Source: Ardenticatenaceae bacterium (lineage in GTDB: Bacteria > Chloroflexota > Anaerolineae > Promineifilales > Promineifilaceae). Taken from it: DNA of 36,495 bases. The position numbers were made by a program, and so were the translations under genes. The DNA is taken from the NCBI GenBank assembly GCA_030065875.1, contig JASJCR010000049.1, positions 1 through 36,495 on the forward strand, given 5' to 3'. Positions within the stretch are counted from its first letter, which is position 1, and every line of letters starts with the position of its first letter. Shown here in pieces: positions 31,096 to 36,495 of the stretch. The notes beneath the pieces were generated by a model, which searched no databases, was not told where the DNA came from, and worked only from the letters and a program-made list of their open reading frames with translations.

Positions 31096-31434
31096 AATTC
31101 CCCCTCCTGTGTCGGGTTCAGGGGTGGACAGGATCGATCAATCAGGGCACGGTGGATCAATCTTGCGCCGTAGGGCCGCAGCATGCTGCGGCCGATCCAT
31201 CTCCCCTGACAGAGTAGTTGGCGGTTAAACATTCAATCATTCACCATGGAGCGGCAGGTGCAGCAGGTAACCCCACGGCCGCAGCATGCTGCGGCCCTAC
31301 CAATTGGCGATGAGGCGTAAAAACAGCCCCTCCCCCAGCCCCTCCCCGACGCGGGGAGGGGAGCTTGTCGGACTGTATGAGAAGAAAATTTTTACCTGTC
31401 CGCCCTTAACCCGTCATAGGGATGGGTGAGTAAC
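31096..31434 (+). repeat. roughly 300-bp composite repeat, left copy
   Basis: This fills the 383-base gene-free gap 31061-31443. It aligns end to end with the reverse complement of 34338-34640: GCGCCGTAGGGCCGCAGCAT, GGCGGTTAAACATTCAATCA, CTACCAATTGGCGATG and TTTTTACCTGTCCG occur in both, in order. It contains a 131-bp inner unit with palindromic ends (31170-31300) and a full copy of the GC-rich repeat (CCCCTCCCCG/CGGGGAGGGG) from about 31326. No transposase gene is inside. It ends 10 bases from the ClbS/DfsB-like gene. Confidence 0.85.
31170..31300. repeat. 131-bp MITE-like unit with 24-bp terminal inverted repeats
   Basis: GTAGGGCCGCAGCATGCTGC (plus GGCC) at 31170-31193 and its complement at 31277-31300 are perfect 24-bp inverted ends. 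Each end itself contains the 20-bp perfect palindrome GGCCGCAGCATGCTGCGGCC (31174-31193 and 31277-31296). The interior holds no ORF. The same unit is found at 34432-34563 in the right copy. Confidence 0.85.
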
Positions 31435-31443
31435 ATATCCAAA

Positions 31444-31959
31444 TCAGGCGCTTTCTAGGGCAGCCTGCTTCTTAACCCACTTGCGAATTTCCTTGCGAGC
31501 CCAATCGTAATGGCTGCTGGTGCCGGATACAAAATAGGTGCCCATCGCGTTTTTGCCGGTCCATTTATATTGACTGGGGGTGAACATTTCTTCATCTGAA
31601 GTCTTGCGAATAATTTCCCAAACCTTGCCTCGCGATTTAGTGAATAGAGCCATCGCTTCATCCCAGGATAAATCCCGATATTTGAAGAAAATATGCTCGT
31701 TAAGCGCCGGAGTTTGGTTCCACTTAAAGCCAGGCGCAGGTAGAGGGGGCACTTCATCCCGCAGGCCTGCTTCATACCAGCCCAAAATCATGGTGGTCCA
31801 CTCGTGTAGATGAGCAACGATATCTTTCGGAGACCAGTCGGTGGGCGTACCGATAGCTTCTCTTTGTGCCTCGGTTAAATTATTCAACTCCTTTTCCAAT
31901 TTTGAGTATTCGCGCTCGATCGCTTCGAGCAGCTGGGTTTTACTGGTTGGTCTGGGCAT
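31444..31959 (-). CDS. ClbS/DfsB-family four-helix bundle protein (171 aa)
   Basis: The sequence matches the ClbS/DfsB (DUF1706) family: KTQLLEAIEREYSKLEKELN, TDWSPKDIVAHLHEWTTMIL, GWYEAGLRDEVPPLPAPGF, FFKYRDLSWDEAMALF and a terminal GTSSHYDWARKEIRKWVKK. Length is typical (about 170). ClbS is the colibactin self-resistance protein, hydrolysing the cyclopropane warhead; DfsB is a regulator-linked stress protein of unknown activity. Most homologues are uncharacterised, so colibactin protection should not be assumed. AGGAG lies 5 bases before the ATG at 31959. It is the last of three minus-strand genes within the inverted repeat pair. Confidence 0.88.
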   Translation of the reverse strand: MPRPTSKTQLLEAIEREYSKLEKELNNLTEAQREAIGTPTDWSPKDIVAHLHEWTTMILGWYEAGLRDEVPPLPAPGFKWNQTPALNEHIFFKYRDLSWDEAMALFTKSRGKVWEIIRKTSDEEMFTPSQYKWTGKNAMGTYFVSGTSSHYDWARKEIRKWVKKQAALESA

Positions 31960-32120
31960 GATTACTCCTATTTTTAATTTAATGCCGCGGTTGTGCGGCT
32001 TAATTGGCTCGGTTCATGGATAGTTTTAGCCGCGGATGGCACGGATTAAAGAGATAAATCTGTGAAAATCGGTGTTAATCCGTGGCTTTTTTTAATCATG
32101 ATTCATTTATCACAGTTTTT

Positions 32121-33086
32121 CTACGGCCCTGATGTCCGATAGACCTCCGTTAACGATTGAATCTGGTTGGCGACGTGAGCGCGCAGCTCGGCCGGGCCAA
32201 GCACCTCAACGTGCGCCCCGAAGCCGAGAGCCAGGCTGCCGGCCCAGTGGATATCCGGCGTGGTAAACGTGACCAGCAGCGAGCCGTCCGGCTGGGCCAC
32301 CATCGTCTCCCACGAGTAGCGATTGTCTTCGGCCAGGTGCACCCCGTCCGGCCAAAAGCGCAGGGTAACGGTCAGGCCGCTGTTGAAGTAGCTCTCGCTG
32401 TTTAAGAATCCCTGCAAATTGAAGTCGGCCGGCCGCACAAACCGCTTGTCTAGCAGATTTGCTGAACCCATGCGATCTACCCGAAACGAGCGTACATCTT
32501 GCCGGGTTTGACAATAGCTCACCGCGTACCACCATCCCCAACGGTAGGTCAGCCCGTAAGGCTCGATCACTCGTTTGGCAAATGCAAGCTGCTGGCGCGA
32601 GCGATAGCTGATCTCGACCTGCCGCGATTCACGTATTCCCTGTCGCAGCGTTTGCAGAAGGGGATCAAGCGCCCCAGGGGCCGCTCGAGTCAGGCCAACA
32701 ACGCTCATCGACCGCTGCGCCTCTTCGATCTCGCCCAGCTGCTCGTGGGGCATCACGTTCGTCAGCTTGGTCAGCGCGCTGTGGGCCGACTTTGCCAGTA
32801 GTTCTCCCCACACCTCTTTGACCAGTGAAGCGCCGAGGGTGATCGCCACCGCTTCATCTGGTGAGAAAATTAGGGGAGGCATGCGGTAGCCGCGCACGAG
32901 GGAGAAGCCGCCGTGCGGCCCCCGTTCTGACATGACCGGCAGCCCCATTTCTTCCAGCATGGCCAGATAGCGGTGCAGGGTGCGCACCGAGACGTGGAGC
33001 GCGGCTGCCAGATCGGCCGCTTTTTGATTGGGTTTCTGCTGCAGCAGCCCGATCAGGGTTAGCAATCTCGTGGCCGGATTGGTCAT
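32121..33086 (-). CDS. WYL-domain transcriptional regulator, YafY type (321 aa)
   Basis: An N-terminal winged helix of the DeoR/HTH_11 type (NPATRLLTLIGLLQQKPNQK, then LAAALHVSVRTLHRYLAMLE) is followed by a linker and a WYL domain (RQVEISYRSRQQLAFAKRVI, EPYGLTYRWGWWYAVSYC, DVRSFRVDRM). A C-terminal WCX-like segment ends with GPAELRAHVANQIQSL. WYL domains sense nucleic acids or nucleotides and occur in stress and defence regulators; YafY-like members also act as simple local repressors. ATG 33086 is preferred because the HTH homology starts there; ATG 33110 is an alternative giving eight more residues. It may control the flanking genes of the same strand. Confidence 0.88.
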   Translation of the reverse strand: MTNPATRLLTLIGLLQQKPNQKAADLAAALHVSVRTLHRYLAMLEEMGLPVMSERGPHGGFSLVRGYRMPPLIFSPDEAVAITLGASLVKEVWGELLAKSAHSALTKLTNVMPHEQLGEIEEAQRSMSVVGLTRAAPGALDPLLQTLRQGIRESRQVEISYRSRQQLAFAKRVIEPYGLTYRWGWWYAVSYCQTRQDVRSFRVDRMGSANLLDKRFVRPADFNLQGFLNSESYFNSGLTVTLRFWPDGVHLAEDNRYSWETMVAQPDGSLLVTFTTPDIHWAGSLALGFGAHVEVLGPAELRAHVANQIQSLTEVYRTSGP

Positions 33087-33131
33087 GATGTGCCTGATTT
33101 CCTCATGCATGAAGACAGTATAGCGCTCATA

Positions 33132-33150
33132 TATGTCAAATTATGGCATA
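33132..33150. promoter_or_regulatory. imperfect dyad upstream of the WYL regulator gene
   Basis: TATGTCAAATTATGGCATA has near-inverted arms (TGTCA at 33135-adjacent bases and TGGCA, one mismatch) centred on AATTA. It lies in the AT-rich region upstream of the WYL gene start. Autoregulation would be usual for such regulators. The match is short and could be chance. Confidence 0.25.
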
Positions 33151-33302
33151 AATATTTCAAGCGTGGTTATGAGTTTTATCACCAGTTTGGGGTGCGGCTT
33201 GTCATGATTGGATGGAGTTCAAAAATTGGGGGGGTATGAGTCAGCCGTCAAATACGCCCTGTTGCCCGGCCTCCATAGATATATCCTTGCGGATGAAGTT
33301 GG

Positions 33303-34307
33303 TTAATCTAGAAATCCTCTTTGGCGCAGGGCGGCCGCCAGCAAAGGGGAAATTTGCCTGGCAATATCCGGGTTGGCATACCCTACCCAGCTGACATCTG
33401 AGTCGACATCAAGCGGCGGGTTTATGGGATTTCCCCACTCATCCTGGATGATGACCCCCAATTCCCGGGCGATCAACTCGGTACATATATCGTACGGATG
33501 GCAGCAGATACCCAGAGCCAACCCTCGCCGGGTCAAAACCGCCTCCATGACCGGCCGAATATCGGCGATAAATCGGTCGTGACCGGCCATCAGCTCATAC
33601 AGCTGGCCGCCGGTGCAGATGTATTGATCTTCAAAGCAATGGGTTTTCCCCTTTTCCACCGGGCCAAGCGATTCACGCACAATTTCTTCATCGATAGCGG
33701 CCAATTCTTCACGCACGCCGGGGAAAAAGCGAGAGATTGAGGCAAATCCGTGTCGGATCGTTTTGGCCTGCGACGGCCGCAGCGTGAGCGGGGTATTTTC
33801 ACCGGTTAATCGATTAAACCGCCTGGCGGTCACACCCAGACCCTTCTCCGCCCAAATTTGATCGGAGAGATGTTGTTTGACCAGGGGAATTTCGGTCTGG
33901 ATGGCCAGCTCGATATCTTGCAGGCTGGTTTGAGAGCCGCGATTGGGGGCTACCCCGGTCAAAATCCAGGCGCTTCGCTTTTGATACATCAATCCCCGCG
34001 TGCCGTCGATGGGATCCACGATAATGCGCCAATTTGCCTCTTCCGGGCGGGTGCCGGGTGGCAAAACAACCTCGCCTTCATCCAACCCTTCGGCGATTAA
34101 GATGATCGGAGTGTGTACCGCTACTTCTTTAGCAAAAAAGTCAATCAGCAGCTCTTCGCTGACGCGGTCGATGGCGAAAATGGTGTCGCCGGCTTCTTCT
34201 TTGACCACGGTTGACATCTCTTCGAGGGCGGCCGTTTCACAAGCGGTGACGACCGCCTGGCGGATTTGGTTATGTAAAGTAATGATGGGGTTTAAAAGTT
34301 TATGCAT
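33303..34307 (-). CDS. inositol-monophosphatase-family protein (334 aa)
   Basis: Metal-binding motifs of the IMPase superfamily are present: [10 protein letters not shown] (Glu73), [15 protein letters not shown] (Asp98, Asp101) and a late acidic motif region [19 protein letters not shown], where inositol phosphatases have the GxxxWDxAaG loop (here PYDICTEL). The superfamily includes inositol-1-phosphatase, fructose-1,6-bisphosphatase and 3'-phosphoadenosine-5'-phosphate phosphatase; the substrate cannot be read. The protein is about 60 residues longer than a typical IMPase, with an inserted loop around [21 protein letters not shown] 34307 is chosen over a codon ten residues upstream (34337), which would start in the repeat boundary. 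The gene is the first of three minus-strand genes between inverted repeats. Confidence 0.85.
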   Translation of the reverse strand: MHKLLNPIITLHNQIRQAVVTACETAALEEMSTVVKEEAGDTIFAIDRVSEELLIDFFAKEVAVHTPIILIAEGLDEGEVVLPPGTRPEEANWRIIVDPIDGTRGLMYQKRSAWILTGVAPNRGSQTSLQDIELAIQTEIPLVKQHLSDQIWAEKGLGVTARRFNRLTGENTPLTLRPSQAKTIRHGFASISRFFPGVREELAAIDEEIVRESLGPVEKGKTHCFEDQYICTGGQLYELMAGHDRFIADIRPVMEAVLTRRGLALGICCHPYDICTELIARELGVIIQDEWGNPINPPLDVDSDVSWVGYANPDIARQISPLLAAALRQRGFLD

Positions 34308-34337
34308 CGGTTTTCTTCTCTTTCCTTTCAGGTTCAC

Positions 34338-34640
34338 GCGGACAGGTAAAAATTTCTGCCCTTAAACGATCCGACAAGCTCCCCTCTCCGCGTTGGATTC
34401 AGGGTCTGTTTTTACTCTACATCGCCAATTGGTAGGGCCGCAGCATGCTGCGGCCGTGGGGTCGTCTTCCATACCCTTCCGCTTCATGGCGAATGATTGA
34501 ATGTTTAACCGCCAAATACCCTGTCGGGAAAGATGGATCGGCCGCAGCATGCTGCGGCCCTACGGCGCGCGATGGTTCCACCACGCCCCGTTTGATCATA
34601 AGCTTGAACCTGTCCGCCCTTGAACCTTATAGGGGGAGGG
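34338..34640 (-). repeat. roughly 300-bp composite repeat, right copy (inverted)
   Basis: This is the reverse-complement copy of 31096-31434 and fills most of the 374-base gene-free gap 34308-34681. The palindrome GGCCGCAGCATGCTGCGGCC occurs at 34436-34455 and 34540-34559, the same spacing as in the left copy. The GC-rich hairpin is degraded here (CTCCCCTCTCCGCGTTGG), so this copy has diverged more. It begins immediately upstream of the IMPase-like gene and may carry its promoter. Confidence 0.85.
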
Positions 34641-34681
34641 ATTATTCTTTTGCGTCATAAGATCGCAATTCGAGCTAAAGC

Positions 34682-35464
34682 TTAGACAAATTGAATGGCC
34701 AGCGATCCCAAATTGGCAAAATCAGCCCGGATCGTGTCGCCAACCTCAGCCCACACCGGCCGCACAAACGAGCCGGCCAGCAGCATCTGCCCCGGTTCCA
34801 GGGCATAACCCAACCCAGAGAGTTTGTTGCCCAGCCAGGCGATGGCGTTGGCCGGATGACCCATCACCCCACAGGAAAGACCGGTTTCCTCAATTTCCGT
34901 GTTGCGATAGAGGATGCCGGGTACCATGCGCAAATCAACATCGTGAGGGCGCAGCGGCCGGCCGCCCAGCACAATCCCGGCCCCAGCGCCGTTGTCGGCT
35001 ATTGTATCGAAAATTTTACGTGGTTCATCCACCCGGGTATCGATAATCTCGATGGAGGGCACGATGTACTCGGTGGCCCGCATCACGTCGAGCATGTTGA
35101 TGCCGGGGCCACGCAGCGGCTGGCCCAGGATAAAGGCCAGCTCCAATTCAACCCGCGGCACGCAGTAGTTGGCGTGAGGAACCCGGGCCCCGTCCTCGAT
35201 TAAGAAGTGGTCGTAGAGAAAACCAAAATCCGGCTCGTCGATTTTAGACGAGCGCCGCATGGCGATCGAGGTCAGACCGACCTTGTAGCCGATCAGCCTG
35301 GCCCCGCTGGCGATCGTTTGCTGAGCTACAGCGGCCGAAATGGCGTAAGAATCTTCAAATTCAATGTGAGGGAAAAGGGCGGAAGGACGGGTGGTCTGAA
35401 TTTTGGTTTGGTTGGCCTGCAGCAGGGCTTCGACGACCTGGCTGCGCTCGCTTTCGGTTAACAT
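34682..35464 (-). CDS. hpaH: 2-oxo-hept-4-ene-1,7-dioate hydratase-like (HpaH/MhpD family, 260 aa)
   Basis: The protein matches the HpaH/2-keto-4-pentenoate hydratase family of the FAH fold: GARLIGYKVGLTSIAMRRSS, GFLYDHFLIEDGA, CVPRVELELAFILGQPLRGP, YIVPSIEIIDTRV, KIFDTIADNGAGAGIVLGGR, LYRNTEIEETG, GHPANAIAWLGNKL and GQMLLAGSFVRPVWAEVGD. Glutamates in VELELAF bind the divalent metal. The enzyme hydrates a dienol intermediate in meta-cleavage of homoprotocatechuate (4-hydroxyphenylacetate degradation). HpaH is about 267 residues, so this is full length. CGGAGA is placed 6 bases before ATG 35464. Other hpa genes are not seen, so the pathway may continue elsewhere or the enzyme may serve another hydratase step. 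Confidence 0.85.
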   Translation of the reverse strand: MLTESERSQVVEALLQANQTKIQTTRPSALFPHIEFEDSYAISAAVAQQTIASGARLIGYKVGLTSIAMRRSSKIDEPDFGFLYDHFLIEDGARVPHANYCVPRVELELAFILGQPLRGPGINMLDVMRATEYIVPSIEIIDTRVDEPRKIFDTIADNGAGAGIVLGGRPLRPHDVDLRMVPGILYRNTEIEETGLSCGVMGHPANAIAWLGNKLSGLGYALEPGQMLLAGSFVRPVWAEVGDTIRADFANLGSLAIQFV

Positions 35465-35541
35465 CTTGTCTCCGGTTTAAAATCACTGGTGGATGATAGA
35501 CGTTAAATATTAGCCTAAAGTGGTTATGAAACCTACAATTC

Positions 35542-36495
35542 TTAAAGCTGGTCGGAAAACAATTCGCCCAAGATTTGAATGCCGTCCCGAATTTGCCGCT
35601 CACTGGCCAGCGTATAGCTTAGACGCAGGGTATTTTGACCGTCAGCGTTGGCGAAAAAAGCCGCGCCGGGGATATAAGCCACCTTGCGAGCCAATGCCTC
35701 CTGCAATAGTTCACCGGCGTCCGCTCCCTGCGGCAGTTCGCACCAGATAAACATCCCCCCGGCCGGCCGCTCATACTTGATCTCGGCTGGAAAATAAGCG
35801 TCCATCGCCTCCAACATTGCGTCACGCTGCCGCCGGTAATAGGTGCGAACCCGCTGAATGTGCTCCTCCATATCCATGCGGCTCACAATTTCATAGAGAA
35901 GCGTTTGCTGGTAAATGCCGGTTTGCAAATCGGTTGTTTGTTTGGCCACGGTTAATTTGGGCAGGGCATCGGCCGGAGCCACGATCCATCCCACCCGCAG
36001 ACCAGGGGCGATGATTTTGGAAAAAGTCCCACCATAGATCACCTGCTCAGGAGCAAGCTCAAACAAATTGGGTAGAGGAGTCCCTTCAAAGCGCAGCTCC
36101 CCGTACGGATCATCTTCCAGGATAGGCACATCATACCGGCGGGCCAGCTCGATGAGCTGCTGCCGTCTCTCCAGGGTCATACGCACCCCTGAAGGGTTCA
36201 TAAAATTGGGGATGGCGTACAGCAGCTTGGGGCGCTGCCGCAGGGCGTCTTCCAGCGCCTCCGGCACAAACCCTTCGTTATCGTAGGGGACGGAGATAAA
36301 CTCCGGTTCGTACACCCGCAGGCTGGTGATCGAGGCGGTGTAGGTCGGGGCGGAGACCACCACTTTATCACCTGGATCGAGCATAACCTTGCCCACCAGA
36401 TCGATGACCTGCTGGGAGCCACAGACGATGCAGACGTCATCGGCCGCGGCCGGCGGGACCCGCTCGGCGATCCAGGCCCGCAGCGGCTCCAACCC
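35542..36495 (-). CDS. PLP-dependent aminotransferase, 2-aminoadipate/LysN type, N-terminus beyond window
   Basis: Open to the right edge, the frame reads GLEPLRAWIAERV at the boundary, so about 80 N-terminal residues are missing. Fold-type I features follow: VCGSQQVIDLVGKVMLDPGD, VVVSAPTYTASI, LLYAIPNFMNPSGVRMTLER, PILEDDPYGELRFEG (PLP-binding Asp and Tyr), IYGGTFSKIIAPGLRVGWIV (Schiff-base Lys in SK) and RPAGGMFIWCELPQG. This is the MocR/LysN-like subgroup, acting on 2-aminoadipate, aromatic or branched amino acids. It lacks a visible N-terminal GntR domain in this window, but the missing part prevents exclusion of one. It lies 77 bases upstream of the HpaH-like gene on the same strand. Confidence 0.9.
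   Translation of the reverse strand, partial: GLEPLRAWIAERVPPAAADDVCIVCGSQQVIDLVGKVMLDPGDKVVVSAPTYTASITSLRVYEPEFISVPYDNEGFVPEALEDALRQRPKLLYAIPNFMNPSGVRMTLERRQQLIELARRYDVPILEDDPYGELRFEGTPLPNLFELAPEQVIYGGTFSKIIAPGLRVGWIVAPADALPKLTVAKQTTDLQTGIYQQTLLYEIVSRMDMEEHIQRVRTYYRRQRDAMLEAMDAYFPAEIKYERPAGGMFIWCELPQGADAGELLQEALARKVAYIPGAAFFANADGQNTLRLSYTLASERQIRDGIQILGELFSDQL

Noticed and set aside
31444..31959. Colibactin immunity or a colibactin-like cluster.
   Set aside because: ClbS/DfsB-type proteins are widespread; no pks genes are present, so only family membership is claimed.
31096..34640. CRISPR array from repeated palindromes.
   Set aside because: There are only two copies of a unit at each place, spacers are not unique short sequences, and no cas gene is nearby.
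34362..34660. 60-71-codon frames on both strands upstream of the IMPase-like gene.
   Set aside because: They are built from the palindromic repeat unit, which is non-coding in both copies.

Overview
The window looks like a chromosomal segment of a Chloroflexota bacterium, probably Anaerolineae or a Caldilinea/Promineifilum-like lineage. The grounds are a MalT-like LuxR giant regulator beside a BTAD/AAA regulator, secreted proteins with FTYQG-type N-terminal domains and beta-helix repeats, a DUF4397 protein ending in a YLPVxxKN-like tail, P/T-rich linkers, and heavy use of GGCCG/CGGCCG words inside genes. This is inference from family knowledge; no rRNA or other taxonomic marker is present. 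I saw no tRNA, rRNA, CRISPR array or transposase.

Layout. 1-1663 (minus): a PEP-synthase-like dikinase that runs off the left edge, preceded by a small conserved protein. 2027-7157: two divergent ATP-binding transcriptional regulators (MalT/LuxR type and BTAD/SARP type). 7306-9011: a three-gene operon (SnoaL-like, NmrA-like reductase, ABM-like), with an 11-bp-period tandem repeat in front of it that fits a SARP-type operator. 9012-9247: a gene-free stretch with RNA-like folding. 9248-11591: a small protein, an acidic lipoprotein and a CPBP membrane protease.

11727-18275: a transport and regulation block. It has a degenerate ABC-ATPase fused to a LytTR DNA-binding domain, a 22-codon leader ORF, an intact ABC ATPase, two paralogous ABC-2 permeases and a lipoprotein alpha/beta hydrolase, the last four joined by stop/start overlaps or short gaps. 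18545-23747: a secreted or cell-surface block with a duplicated DUF4397 protein, two paralogous beta-helix proteins and a small protein with a C-terminal membrane anchor. An ECF sigma factor and its membrane anti-sigma factor follow (23960-25482), then an ankyrin lipoprotein (25691-26491).

26845-31060: trehalose synthesis. otsA-like and otsB-like genes converge and overlap; otsB and a PfkB-family protein with altered catalytic motifs diverge from one shared palindrome; an M23 peptidase follows. 31096-34640: three minus-strand genes (ClbS/DfsB-like, WYL regulator, inositol-monophosphatase-like) enclosed by two inverted copies of a roughly 300-bp repeat. 34682-36495 (minus): an HpaH-like hydratase and an aminotransferase cut by the right edge.

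Non-coding space is unusually rich in dispersed palindromic repeats of at least four kinds: a CCCCTCCCCG/CGGGGAGGGG family, a GGCCGCAGCATGCTGCGGCC family, an ATTCCGAGCGAAGCGAGGAAT-type element and a CTTCGACAGGCTCAG element. Most gene-free stretches over 300 bp are occupied by these.
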